Assembly (NCBI GenBank): GCA_946811185.2
Contig: OX328107.1
Span: 26,495,587-26,559,586 of the forward strand
Length of the DNA stretch: 64,000 bases
Direction: 5' to 3'
Source of the DNA: Hippopus hippopus
Lineage: Eukaryota; Mollusca; Bivalvia; Cardiida; Cardiidae
Each line of letters begins with the position of its first letter. The stretch's first letter is position 1. Shown one piece after another: positions 53,931 to 64,000 of the stretch. The notes below the pieces were generated by a model. It searched no databases. It saw only the letters and a program-made list of their open reading frames with translations, and had not been told where the DNA came from. A program made the position numbers and the translations under genes.

Positions 53931-54290
53931 GTTTTGTAAATGGTCAGTGTTTGGTAAAGGTTAATGTTTGGTAAATGGTCAATATTCGACAAATGGTTTA
54001 TGTTTAGTATATGGTCAGTCCTTGGTAATTTCGTAAAGTTTCGTAAATGGTTAATGTTTGGTAAATGGTCAGTGTTTGGTAAATGTTCAGTGTTTGGTAA
54101 ATTGTTAATGGATGGTATGTGGTCAGTGTTTGGTAAATTGGTAATGTTTGTTCAATGGTTAAGGTTTGTTCAATGATTCATGTTTTGTAAATGGCTAATG
54201 TATGGAATTTGGTCAGTGTTTGGTAAATTGGTATTGTTTGGAAAATGGTAAATGATTAATGGATGGTAAATGGTCAGTGCCTGGTATAGG
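53912..54290 (+). repeat. Minisatellite of about 18/36 bp derived from a PAL-A end
   Basis: Units of GTTTGGTAAATGGTTAAT and GTTTGGTAAATGGTCAGT alternate about 20 times with variation. The unit matches the PAL-A terminal repeat (GTTTGGTAAAGGGTTAA). Confidence 0.88.
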
Positions 54291-54292
54291 GT

Positions 54293-54470
54293 AAACAGTG
54301 GCTTTTACGCCACTCTCAACCATTGAATGTGTCAAAAACATCACAGAGACAACTCACCCATTCATATTTTTTCTGAACTTCTCTAGTACCAGTCTAGCGC
54401 TGTGCTGTGCTTTGAACAAGGGCAATTTGCACACGGTGACCGCACCCGTGAGCCACAGAAGATCTGGGAT
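54293..54470 (-). repeat. SINE, partial
   Basis: GGCTTTTACGCCACTCTCAA, CTAGTACCAGTCTAGCGCTG; the head is lost. Confidence 0.7.
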
Positions 54471-54529
54471 CTGACTGTTGGTTTTACAGTATGTCATATT
54501 GTTAAACGTCACGTTTTATGTAAGTTTGA

Positions 54530-54710
54530 TTCATAATCAAACAACAAAATTTTAGTTTTTTTTTTTAAGGAAAGCAAATTTAGCAGACGACAAATCAGAT
54601 GAATTAGAAAACATTGTTGGAAAAAAAAAGATATTTCTGGAGAGGGAGAGAGAGAGAAAGAGAGAGGGGGAGGGAGGGAGGGAGAGAGAGAGAGGGAGAG
54701 AGAGATTTTT
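54530..54710 (+). repeat. PAL-A half and (GA)n/(GGGA)n microsatellite
   Basis: PAL-A left half at 54530-54630 runs into a purine tract at 54639-54707. Confidence 0.8.
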
Positions 54711-55000
54711 TCAGGGATTGTTACAGTGTTGTTCCGGTTAAAGCCGCAGGGCTTATTTCACGAGATGGCAATAAAATTATCCACCTTATTCATAAAAATT
54801 ATATGAAATTTTCGGTTACCTTATATCGATATTTACAAGAAAATTGTTTCTATACTAAACTTTGAAATTGGTTTTTCATTCTTTATCTCATAACAAAGAG
54901 GCTAATTTTAAAATGACTTTGTCCTCTAACAGACAATAAAACTGTATACATGTCCAAATTGGTAGTATTTGCAGATGATATACCAAATGTTTTTCAAATC
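54711..55000. repeat. Unassigned with PAL-A left end
   Basis: 54925-54995 is a PAL-A left end (GTCCAAATTGGTAGTATTTG) cut by the following PAL-B. Confidence 0.5.
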
Positions 55001-55005
55001 AATGG

Positions 55006-55264
55006 ATTTGAGCCATGCTCTGTGAAAAGTGGGCTTGATGCATCTGCGAAAAGTATCGGCCGAGGTCCGCCTGCGCAGTCCGCGCAGGCTGACCTGGGCC
55101 GACACTTTTCGCTACTGGTCAATTTTCTGCATGGCCAAGGTCCAGTCTACCTCATGATTAAGTTGATTGTTGAAAAATGTGGCATAAGTATGTGATTGCT
55201 TGCTTTGGTATCACGCATCGCGGACATGCATTAACCCCCCCCCCTTTTGCCAAAGCATGCCTCA
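55006..55264 (+). repeat. PAL-B MITE, full length
   Basis: TTGAGCCATGCTCTGTGAAA to TTTGCCAAAGCATGCCTCAT; palindrome CGCCTGCGCAGTCCGCGCAG in the left third. Inserted in a PAL-A copy. Confidence 0.92.
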
Positions 55265-55287
55265 TTTGTTTATTGAGAGTAAAGAAC

Positions 55288-55537
55288 AAATGGCTGATTG
55301 AATTGGAGTTTAACGCCATTTTGACAGCTTAGGTTATATCACGGCGGTCAGTGCACCTATGCATGTGTTTCCTAGCTTTCTTACACCAGTACTGACACAA
55401 CTTTCTAGCCAAGTCACTGACTACTTTCACACATGCATCAGAGGTGAGAGGCGAAAAATCGCCGGAAAGAAAGTCAAACTCACAACCACCAGGTCACGAG
55501 TCCGATGTGCTAACCACTGAGCTGCCCGGGCGGGCAT
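55288..55537 (-). repeat. tRNA-derived SINE, complete
   Basis: Minus strand: head GCAGCTCAGTGGTTAGCACA, GACTCGTGACCTGGTGGTTG; tail TGACCGCCGTGATATAACC to TGGCGTTAAACTCCAATTC. Confidence 0.85.
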
Positions 55538-55545
55538 ACAAAAAA

Positions 55546-55815
55546 TGAGCCATGCTCTGTGAAAAGGTTGTTAAAGACATCTACGAAAGTATCGACACAT
55601 GTCAGGCGACGCAGTCCGCGCAGGCTGATATGGATGGAAAGTTTTTGCTTTTTGTGAATTTTCTGCCATTTTATATTAAAGGACTGTTCTACCTCATGAT
55701 TCAGTCTGTTGTAAGACAAAATGGATTTTATGGATCCTTAATTATGTGATGACTTGCATGGTATAATGTATCACAGAAATGCATTAAGCCCCCTTTTGCC
55801 ATAGCGCCCCTCAAA
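55546..55815 (+). repeat. PAL-B MITE, full length
   Basis: ATGAGCCATGCTCTGTGAAA to CCCTTTTGCCATAGCGCCCC; palindrome eroded (GGCGACGCAGTCCGCGCAGG). Confidence 0.88.
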
Positions 55816-55839
55816 TAAAAATGGAAGATACTGGAGTAT

Positions 55840-56130
55840 ACTTGTTTCCCCCACAATGTTTTCAAGATCCTTCTTCCACAGCGTCGTTAAGACTCGTGAA
55901 TGATTTGTAAAGGGTTTTAACCCTTAAGCTGCTAAGCGCGACTCACTGACCTTTTGCGGACAGTGTAGATCAAGATCAGACTGCACAGAACGTGCAGTCT
56001 GATCTTGGATCTACACTGTCCGATAAGGAGATATTTATCCACACCAAAAACATCTTTGAAATAGCGAAATTTGGGTTTTCACTACCGGCTTGAAAGTTTC
56101 ATTCAATTTATTTAGCAGGATAAGAGTTAA
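55840..56130 (+). repeat. PAL-A end joined to full-length PAL-C
   Basis: PAL-A right end at 55845-55918. PAL-C at 55917-56130 starts TTAACCCTTAAGCTGCTAAG, ends AGCAGGATAAGAGTTAA, and has a near-perfect palindrome at 55958-56022. Confidence 0.92.
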
Positions 56131-56429
56131 CCATCAAACTATACGCAAAGAAGATATATTCAAAGGAAAGGAAATTCTTCAATTCTATACCAAATATTTA
56201 AAAAAAAAAAACTTGGTGAGAAAAGAAGCGATTTTCTAACTGAGGTAAACAATCGTACGTTACAAGAGGAAAATTAATTCGTGTTCCAACGCATTTTAAT
56301 TTATGACACCGCAAGGTAAAACATGTCTTTGTACATATCTAAAAGCGGACACAACATTATGCAGTAATATAATAGACATTGGTTTTTGATGTCCTTATAA
56401 ATATCGTACTCTGTCAGCGCCAAATATAT
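56131..56429. other. AT-rich intergenic
   Basis: No feature recognised. Confidence 0.55.
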
Positions 56430-57085
56430 GGTTGGAGCTCTGGCAAAAGGGGATTTATTGCATCTTCGTGGTGCATCATACGAAACAAGTCATAATATAA
56501 TGGGAGACAAAAGACAGTTACTTCCCTTGATAGCTCTCCACTACTTACAAGGTCCTGAATAAGGTATTACTTGGTTTTTATCCTTGATATCCTTTGCACT
56601 ATTAAAGAATGTTATGGTTTAAATATCTCCTTCAAAGTTTATCAAACCACAAATTCGATCTATTTGATACATTTGGATGGTAATAGTATATGAAATTCAA
56701 TTTGCAAGTATAATAAAGACCTTACATATACATCATAAGTCAAATTATAATAATCGCATCATCTCTTAGTAAAGCAAGGATAAAAACAAAGGAAATCAAA
56801 CAAAAGGACCCAATTGCAATTTGGTTACCTTGGTTTTTATCTTACAAGGGAGATTATTTGGATTTCACTTTTTACTCCCAATAGACTAAACCCCCTCCCC
56901 CCATAAAAATCCATTTTGTCCAAAAACTAAACTAAATCCTGAGGTAGACTGGACCTTTGACGTTAAGAAAATTGACTTATAGCAAAAGGAATCGACTCAG
57001 GTCAGCCTGCGCGGACTGCGTAGGCTGACCTGAGTCGATACTTTTTGCAGATGCATTAAACCCCCTTTCCACAGAGCAAGACCTA
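56430..57085 (-). repeat. PAL-B MITE interrupted by about 400 bp
   Basis: The left part (56430-56500, GGAGCTCTGGCAAAAGGGGA to TAATATAATGG) resumes at about 56905 (ATAAAAATCCATTTTGTCC) and ends CCCCCTTTCCACAGAGCAAG. The inserted stretch has ACTTGGTTTTTATCCTTG near 56570 and TACCTTGGTTTTTATCTTAC near 56826, a direct repeat; its nature is unknown. Confidence 0.72.
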
Positions 57086-57139
57086 TATAAACTCGACCTC
57101 TTGCGATGGCTGACAGTACAATGCACCGAAACTCAGAGA

Positions 57140-57360
57140 GATTTCTATCCTTCAGGCTTTGCTAGACAAGTGGTCGGTGTAGATCCAAGATTAGAATGCA
57201 CATACCGTGCAGTCTGATCTCGATCTTTGCCGCCCGCCAAAACCCTTATTTTCACTGACTCTGACTGGGTTAAAGCATCAAAAACAATTTCAGATAAATA
57301 TGTAGACAGTGCTAGTCAAGATCAGACCGCGGATAATTGATGTCTGATGTAGATCGTTCC
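57140..57360. repeat. Two PAL-C fragments
   Basis: 57170-57245 (GTGCAGTCTGATCTCGATCT) and 57300-57355 (AGTCAAGATCAGACCGCGG). Confidence 0.6.
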
Positions 57361-57479
57361 CGATATCTAAAGCGATATCATACATGTATTTAAAACTACC
57401 TGAAAAGGCCTTGATTATTCTGACAGAAAGTACCCGTAATAACTTGTTTGGCACAAGAAATATGACAACAACAACAATA

Positions 57480-57548
57480 GTAATATTAATAATAATGATA
57501 ATAATAATAATAATGATAATGACAATAACGATAATAATGATAATACAT
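57480..57548 (+). repeat. (AAT/GAT)n microsatellite
   Basis: Imperfect ATAATAATGATAAT repeats; minus-strand Leu/Ser-rich frame is an artefact. Confidence 0.85.
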
Positions 57549-57884
57549 GTAAAAATATAATGATAATGATAGCACTGGGAACGATCTGGTTGCTCACTAC
57601 GAGCGATTAGAACTGTTGTTCCAGTCCTACACTGTGTAGATTGGGAATCTTCGATAAAACTGGAAACTTCATATCAGTGATTTCTTGGATGACATAAAGA
57701 AAATGAAATTCATTTTCTATCGGTCGTAATCTATGCAACCTTGCAACCGTCAGGGGTAGCATTTGACATGAAGATACAAAAATGATTATAGTTTGATAAA
57801 ATAAAGATGAAATGGGTTAAAAACTGCCCGAAAACGAATATGGATGCATCTTTAAGGCTATAATCTTCATCCTGCTTTATCCTG
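57549..57884. other. Intergenic, nothing recognised
   Basis: No gene, RNA or repeat family is recognised in this stretch. Confidence 0.55.
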
Positions 57885-58082
57885 CTAAATAAATTAAATG
57901 AAACTTTCAAGCCGATAGTAAAAACCCGATCGATGATATTTCAAATTTATTTTTTGGAGAAAAATATCTCCTTATCGGACAGTGTAGATCTAAGATGAGA
58001 CTGCACGTTCTGTGCAGTCTGATCTTGATCTACACTGTCCGCAAGAGGTCAGTGATTCACGCTCAGCAGCCTAAGGGTTAAC
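57885..58082 (-). repeat. PAL-C MITE, full length
   Basis: TCCTGCTAAATAAATTAAAT at left, core TGCACGTTCTGTGCAGTCTG, ends CAGCAGCCTAAGGGTTAA. Confidence 0.9.
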
Positions 58083-58254
58083 TTATCCTGGAGGGGGAGA
58101 CGAGAGAAAAAAATAGATGTATTACGAATAGAAGGTATGTAGGGCACGTACTCGGTAAATCTTATAAATAATTGAGTCTGAACAACCCTTAGAACACCGA
58201 ATACACAAAATAGACATTTTCAGTACAGAAAAAGATTGCATATGGTGCATTTTC

Positions 58255-58365
58255 AAGGTTGTTTTTGATATGAATATCTCTACATAGCGGACAATGTATA
58301 TCCAAGATCAAACTGCACGTTTTGTGCAGTCTGATCTTGAATCTACACTGACCGCAAAAACATAA
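58255..58365 (-). repeat. PAL-C, partial
   Basis: AGCGGACAATGTATATCCAA with TGCAGTCTGATCTTGAATCT. Confidence 0.7.
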
Positions 58366-58770
58366 AAAAATATGAAAATCACTTAAAGTGTAAACGAATC
58401 GATACGATATTTAACCATCCGTAAATTGCAGACAGTTTTTCTGATACATTTATAAACAAATCCTGTACACCAGGCAGTCAAAAAAAATCGGCGAAGTGAT
58501 TCATTAAGTTGGTAACCTTTTTAGCCAAGTAAACTCGAAGGATATGTATACAACCTTATCCACGAATTTTAAAGTTTCAAAACGGATAATCGTGTATTTA
58601 TTGTGATTGTTCTTCATAAAGTATATGAAGCTTACATACATATACATGTAGTCCGACCTTACATCTAAACTGTTCCGAGATTTTGGGAGAAATTCTTGCA
58701 TAAATTTGCCGTGAAATTGTAATGTGCCTTTTTTATTACCTGATAGAAAATATTCGTTTCATACACATCA
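58366..58770. other. Intergenic, nothing recognised
   Basis: No repeat family or coding signal is recognised in this stretch. Confidence 0.5.
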
Positions 58771-58774
58771 TTTA

Positions 58775-58945
58775 GAGCGTTTAGGTAGAGTGTTTACCCT
58801 GAATGCGCTTGGCTAGTATAGATTGCTTTTGTGTACTGTGAGGATCAAGATCAGACGGCAAGGCACATGTAGTCTGATCTTAGATCTACACTTGCCGGTA
58901 CTAAGGGTCTACTCCACTGATTCAGCGCTATAAAGGTTAAATAAT
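58775..58945. repeat. PAL-C, diverged
   Basis: GAGGATCAAGATCAGACGGC with GTAGTCTGATCTTAGATCTA. Confidence 0.68.
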
Positions 58946-59510
58946 GAAGTTCAATTCTTTCTGTGGGGATGTTTTTTGAAAAGGAGGGAGATACGGGAGG
59001 TTTATCAGCACGGAATGTATTTTAATATAACAGTGATCGTAATCACCAACCATATCTATACCCAACATAGTTCTAATTCTAGATTAAACGACTAGGCACC
59101 TGACTGGCAGATACAAAATTGCTTAGCCAATAAGATGGCAAGTCTTGCAATTTAAAAATAGATAACTCTTTATGAATATTGGAAAATACAATCCAAGATA
59201 TTTCTTTGTATCCGGAAGTTTTGAATAGAGAAACAAGTACAGAGAACAAGGATTACTTATCTGGAAAAGTTATATCTATGTTAAATGACCGTGAAACTGT
59301 GAATAGAGTTTATAATTTGAAATAGCTAGTGGATTTCAACTGAGATATTCATTTTCAAATAAGGGAGGCGATAACAGGTTATTGTTTGTAAGGTAGGTTC
59401 TGTTTAATATATAGGAATCTATCCAGCAGTGAGATTGAGGTTCGTTTATAGATCTCAGGTGAGAATAAACAAAAGGTAAGGGAAGAAAAGAAATGAAGGA
59501 GAACAAACTA

Positions 59511-59512
<2 letters not shown>
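58946..59512. other. Intergenic, nothing recognised
   Basis: No repeat family or coding signal is recognised in this stretch. Confidence 0.5.
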
Positions 59513-59513
<1 letters not shown>

Positions 59514-59580
<67 letters not shown>

Positions 59581-59600
59581 GAGATGAAAGAGAGAGAGAG
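59514..59600 (+). repeat. (GA)n microsatellite
   Basis: About 40 GA units with two ATGA interruptions. Confidence 0.95.
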
Positions 59601-59624
59601 ACTTACATTTTATGCCCGTATAAT

Positions 59625-59830
59625 TGGCCTGCAACACGCGAAAAGGGGCATTCGGACAATTGGGTAAAGTGTCGTCTTGGATCAACCTGCGCAGTCCGCG
59701 CAGGCTAATCCGAAACGACACTTTCCATTTTTATGTAATTTTCTGTTTTGCGCAAGTCTACTGTAGCACAAAATCTATTGTAATCGTAAAGTGCCGTCTC
59801 GGATCAGCCTGCGCGGACTTTACATGATAA
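59625..59830. repeat. PAL-B-related palindromic element
   Basis: GTGTCGTCTTGGATCAACCT and CGCAGGCTAATCCGAAACGA form a palindrome around GCGCAGTCCGCGC; a half copy (GTGCCGTCTCGGATCAGCCT) follows at 59790. It shares the CTGCGCAGTCCGCGCAGGCT centre with PAL-B, but its arms differ. Confidence 0.7.
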
Positions 59831-60117
59831 AAGGAAAAAGATTCAATCAGTCAATGAGTTGTTTTCTACAGTCTATAGTTCAATTTTACCACTTCAACTG
59901 TCAAGTTCAGATATGCAAACTAAAGACATAATATAAATATGTGCACAAAGAGCAAAACACAACGAATCACTTTATCTATTCAAACATTCATGAGCGGGTT
60001 GCATGACGAATATAATTATGTTAATTGAAAGACTTGCGGTTTTATATCGGTCTTCCAAAGGTTTAGTGCATTCAGCACAATACTATAACTTTTCGCTACT
60101 TTCGAAAGATTCATATG

Positions 60118-60346
60118 TTAACCCTTTACCAAACAATCCCTGGTTTTTACGACCCAGATGAAGAAGCGTTTTGAAAACATTGTGAGAAAAGGAGAAAATG
60201 CTGGTAACCAGCATTTTCTCCTTTTCCCACAATGTTTTCTACTCTTCTAAAGTCAAGTTTCAATTTTTGAGTCACGTCTATTTTGTCGTCTGCAAATGCT
60301 TTGAATTTGGACAAGTCTAAAATTTTGTCGTTTGGTAAAGAGTTAA
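60118..60346 (+). repeat. PAL-A MITE, best full-length example
   Basis: TTAACCCTTTACCAAACAAT to GTCGTTTGGTAAAGAGTTAA, with a 67-nt core palindrome (60175-60241) carrying one mismatch. Flanks outside the TTAA differ, consistent with TTAA as target duplication. Confidence 0.93.
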
Positions 60347-60965
60347 ACTTCCTATCAAAGATTAACCATTAAGCAGTTAAATAAACGAAACAAAAGTTCT
60401 GTGCAGTCTGATCTTGATCTACACTTTCCGCAAGAGTTCCCCGAGTTGTGCTTAGCTGTTTAAAAATTACTACCTGTCGGTTATCGTTATATTTTCGAAA
60501 TATCAGTGCCTGTGTTGCAAACGTAGCAAATGGCTTTTCATATCTGACTGCACAGAATGTGGAAATGTGCCACCATAGGTTTTAAAGTACTGTTATGCAC
60601 CAATACACTGATAGTGCACTGGCTGCAATGATATCACTAAAATACGTAGCCTATTGGAGAAAATGGCTTTAAACTCAAAGGAAAACATGCACACAACAAA
60701 GAAAAACGCAAAATTTCAGTGAAATAACCCATGTGCTATTTTTATTCAGTAGCTAAATGATCGAATTCTAAACAAAACAGCTGTGCTACATTATCATTTG
60801 TAACGAGAAATACTTGAGAATACTCCCGCAGTTGATTATGTATCGCTTTCATCTCTGATGTACTGGTATCTCTGGCTGGAAAATGAGACTTTTACAGGGC
60901 AAAGATCCTCATCGAGTTGAGAAAGGTTTACTTTACTGGTAAATATACTTGTGTAATGATATTGG
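60347..60965. other. PAL-C and SINE scraps in intergenic sequence
   Basis: 60365-60435 (GTGCAGTCTGATCTTGATCT) and 60600-60680 (ATAGTGCACTGGCTGCAATG). Confidence 0.55.
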
Positions 60966-61215
60966 CCATGCTATGTGAAAAGGGGGTTTGATGCATCTGC
61001 AAAAAAGTGTCGACCCATGTCAGCCTGCGCAGGCTGACATGAGTCGATACTTTTTTGCTCTTTGTAAATTTTCTGCATGTCAAAGAACCATTTTACCTCA
61101 TGATTAAGTCGGCTGTTGTACAAAATTCATTTTATGGATCCATAATTAATTATGTGATGACTTGCTTAGTATAATGCATTACGGAGATGCACTGACCCAC
61201 CTTTTGCTAGATTGC
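60966..61215 (+). repeat. PAL-B MITE, full length
   Basis: GGCCATGCTATGTGAAAAGG to CCTTTTGCTAGATTGCGGC; palindrome GACCCATGTCAGCCTGCGC. Confidence 0.88.
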
Positions 61216-61641
61216 GGCTTAATTTGATTTTGATATAGGGAATTCTTATAAAATTTGAGACTGCATAACTGCTTGGTCGAGATGTTTTGTCTAAGTCCTT
61301 GAGATATGTAGTCGTTGAAGTTAGACTAAGATTTGAAATCAAGATGCTTTGTGTCATTAGATTTTCATATTTGATTAGGTTTCGAAAAAATTATCAAATA
61401 ATGACAAAAAAGAACCACCAACTTTTCTACAAAGCTCAAAATCTCCCAGCACAGTCTTCAAAAATCATTTTTTAAGTGAACAGTGACAGATGCAACAAAA
61501 GTTACGTTCAGTATTTGACAACTCATATATTCAGCTAAATCTTAGCTTTAAAAAGAGTGAGAAAATGTGTAGTCATCTAATGTTTCGTATCCACATACTA
61601 ACAGATAGCACCGACAGCCGGTTTGTGTTTTTTTGCCGTAA

Positions 61642-61858
61642 CTCTTAACCAGACGACAAAACTTACACGATTTGTCTGTGCAGACAGCACCTATAGACGA
61701 CAAAACAGATTTGCTAAAGTTTTGTGATTTACCTGTGAAAGTGTATGGAACATCTTGGGTAAAGAAAAAAATGCTGATTACCAGCATTTCCAACAATGCT
61801 TTCAAAGCTTTTTTTCCCTCCTGGGATGCTAAAACTCGGGATGGTGTGGTTAAGGAAT
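61642..61858 (-). repeat. PAL-A MITE, shortened core
   Basis: AACTCTTAACCAGACGACAA to GTGTGGTTAAGGAATAA; core ATGCTGATTACCAGCATTTC. Confidence 0.78.
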
Positions 61859-61947
61859 AAAACGGGATGAGAGTAAGGCAGAAGCCACATTGCAGATGGC
61901 ATTTCTCTATACCATATGTAGTGAATGAATTCCTCGAACTTTTGGTT

Positions 61948-62385
61948 GACACCCCACTCCGAAGTTCTTCTAGGTATAGTGTAACAGCACTCCGAACTGC
62001 TTCCGGGTAGTAGTGAAACACTACTCCGGAATGCTTCCGAATAGTAGTGACACACCACTCCAAAGTGCTTCCGGGTCGTAGTGACACACCACTCAGAAGT
62101 TTTTCCGGTTCGTACTGACACACTACTCTCAGGTGCTTCCGGGTAGTAGTAACACACCACTCCCAAGTGCTTCCAGGTCGTTATGACACACCACTCCCAA
62201 GTGCTTCCTGGTTGTAGGGACACACCACCCTCAAGTGCTTCCGGGTCGTAGTGACACGCCACTTCCAAGTGTTCCGGTTAGTAGTGACACACCACTCGCA
62301 AGTGCTTCCGGGTCGTAGTGACACACCACTCCCAAGTGCTTCTAGGTCGTAGTGACACACCACACCAAAATCCTTTCGGATCGTA
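61948..62385 (+). repeat. 34-bp minisatellite, about 13 units
   Basis: Consensus GTAGTGACACACCACTCCCA then AGTGCTTCCGGGTC; units diverge toward the left edge. Because 34 is not a multiple of 3, the minus strand is open in overlapping frames of 179 and 191 codons, which are artefacts. Confidence 0.93.
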
Positions 62386-63097
62386 ATGTCAAAAGTTATT
62401 TCATTTGAAAATTAGACCCCGTCACTAAGATCTGTCGCACTGTTTTACGATAAAAAATGGAAGGACAGGTCTAAAAATTGTTTCTGGTGCTGATTTGATT
62501 ATTTCTGACAAAACCGAGTGCAAGTTTCTTATTTCGTCTGGAAGTATTTTGTAGCTAAAAGGCATCTTTTACTGTGACTTTTAAAAGGTAGTTGTGTCCG
62601 AGATGGAATAGCAAGACACGCTATCGATTGAGGTGCCATGTAAAAAAATCATGGGCCACTGAACATGTATTTGATGGAAACAAACAGCAAAGCTCGAGGT
62701 TAGCCAGTAAAAGTAAAACAGCGGGTCAAAGATAGCGATGTTTACTCTATCCTCATGTTCAATGCAGCAATGTTCTCATCACAGCAGTACATAGGTTATT
62801 GTTTATGCACCCTGCATACCCGACTGAACACTTTAAATGTTGGCAGCCCGAGCCTTGGTAATAAAAAGACCCACAATCGATTATTTGAATAATCTATATC
62901 CTTTTCATATACTTATACATATGTTAATTCTATAGACCAATTAAGCATATAGTTTATCCATGACGGTGCAATAAAATATTCAAAAAGTCATGGTCACGGA
63001 TGATCAAGAGACAGCAATGTAAACGATGACAATATTTTATTATATTATTGTAAGTAATTACATATCACGAGTAAATACACCAATCTATCTTTATTAT
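62386..63097. other. Intergenic, nothing recognised
   Basis: No gene, RNA or repeat family is recognised in this stretch. Confidence 0.5.
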
Positions 63098-63160
63098 ATG
63101 AGCATGCTCTGTGAAAAGTGTACTTAATGCATATGCAAAAAGTATCGAAAAAAGATAGAA
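63098..63160 (+). repeat. PAL-B left-end fragment
   Basis: ATGAGCATGCTCTGTGAAAA and AATGCATATGCAAAAAGTAT. Confidence 0.7.
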
Positions 63161-63469
63161 GTAATATTCGCCTGGTCCCGGGATAGGTGTTGGAGTTCGA
63201 GCCGAAGACATGCTGTCATGTTGGATCCTAGATTTAAAAAAAAAACATAAAGCTTTCAATATGCCCTTGGTCGTGCACTTCCCGCAATTTTAAGCTATAG
63301 AATTGTGCGTATGACTATTCAAAGGATGAATATAATTTTTACCATTACTCTGCAGAGAAAGGAGCCATCCGTCCTTTAGTCCGGGTAACCGTTCAGGTGT
63401 ACCGCTGGAGATCATGTTGGAAATGTTCTTTGGCAAGGAACTTTCCCTGCTCCTCATTATTGATAGACG

Positions 63470-63690
63470 ATTGGTTGAAACAATTGTGTTTACGCCGCTT
63501 TCAACATTATTTTGGTCATATCACGGTGAGTCAGTAACGGTACTTATTCCAGTATGTCCTTGGTTTAACCATTATATAATACTAGGCATCTGAAGCATCC
63601 TGTCAAGGGACATTCCTACGAGAAACCCAGCGCCTTGAGTAATGAATCTTACTCCTTACCACTGAACAACGCAGGACTTCTACTGGCAGA
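63470..63690 (-). repeat. tRNA-derived SINE
   Basis: GTTTACGCCGCTTTCAACAT at left; TTACCACTGAACAACGCAGG (head complement) at right. Confidence 0.82.
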
Positions 63691-63711
63691 TAACCTTGTA
63701 AACATGTATCA

Positions 63712-63988
63712 GAGCCATGCTCTGGTTAAAGGGTGTTTAATCCATCTTCGTGATGCACTTTACAAAAGCATGTTATCGTGTAGTTACGTATTTTTAAAAT
63801 CAAATCGATTTTGTCTGAAAATTTACTGAATCTAGAGGTAGTATGTCCTTTGACATGTGAAAAACATACCAAAAGCAAAATGTTTCGACCCATGACAGCT
63901 TGCGCGGACTGCACAGGCTGACATGGGTTGATACTAACGTTATTTGCAGATGCATTAAGCCCACCTTTCCACACAGCATGGCTAAATA
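63712..63988 (-). repeat. PAL-B MITE, full length
   Basis: AGAGCCATGCTCTGGTTAAA to CCACACAGCATGGCTAAAT; palindrome GACAGCTTGCGCGGACTGCA near the right. Confidence 0.86.
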
Positions 63989-64000
63989 AGCAAATGATGG

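Noticed and set aside
55480..55537. tRNA gene on the minus strand
   Set aside because: Head of a complete SINE whose 3' body is present.
57415..57597. Leu/Ser-rich frame resembling a membrane segment
   Set aside because: Translation of the AAT/GAT microsatellite.
59455..59721. Ser/Leu-rich minus-strand frame
   Set aside because: Translation of the GA microsatellite.
61548..62363. Overlapping minus-strand frames of 191, 179 and 60 codons
   Set aside because: Produced by the stop-free 34-bp minisatellite; three frames encode unrelated repetitive peptides.

Overview
The window looks like a gene-poor stretch of a bivalve mollusc genome. It is eukaryotic: AT-rich, with introns bounded by GT-AG, many tRNA-derived SINEs, short palindromic DNA transposons, Helentron-like tandem-repeat elements and long GA/TC/TCTG microsatellites. 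Species cannot be read from the sequence. The bivalve call rests on repeat types I associate with bivalves and on protein similarity, not on a database search.

Two split genes can be supported, arranged tail to tail about 2.6 kb apart. (1) A plus-strand EF-hand protein gene has its last five exons at 30367-33882, including a 25-nt microexon. A weak candidate first exon lies at 11994-12068. (2) A minus-strand gene at 49335-36495 reconstructs exactly, with every splice phase matching, into ten coding exons and 585 residues. It is an orthologue of TYSND1, the peroxisomal leader-peptide-processing protease. It carries a His362-Asp428-Ser505 triad, ends in the peroxisomal targeting signal SKL, and has an AATAAA 56 nt after the stop.

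Nearly everything else is repeat. Three short families dominate and share one architecture: terminal inverted repeats plus a long internal palindrome. PAL-A (about 225 bp, TTAA-bounded, roughly 50 full or partial copies) has a core around GGAGAAAATGCTGGTAACC. PAL-B (about 260 bp) has GAGCCATGCTCTG ends. PAL-C (about 210 bp, also TTAA-bounded) has a core around AGATCAGACTGCAC. Helentron/HINE-like elements lie at 18262-21076, 28463-28740, 35378-35645, 37308-40430 and, decayed, at 46385-46975 and 51590-53290. SINE copies occur on both strands.

Layout: 1-10 kb is repeats only; 10.4-12.2 kb is low-repeat sequence with possible exons; 12.7-22.1 kb is repeats including a nested Helentron composite; 22.1-29 kb is sparser with one long foldback; 29.9-33.9 kb is the EF-hand gene; 34-36.4 kb is the intergenic repeat block; 36.5-49.3 kb is TYSND1, with a 3.1 kb HINE in one intron; 49.4-64 kb is repeats, minisatellites and decayed elements. 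No rRNA, convincing functional tRNA, CRISPR, viral or bacterial operon features were seen.
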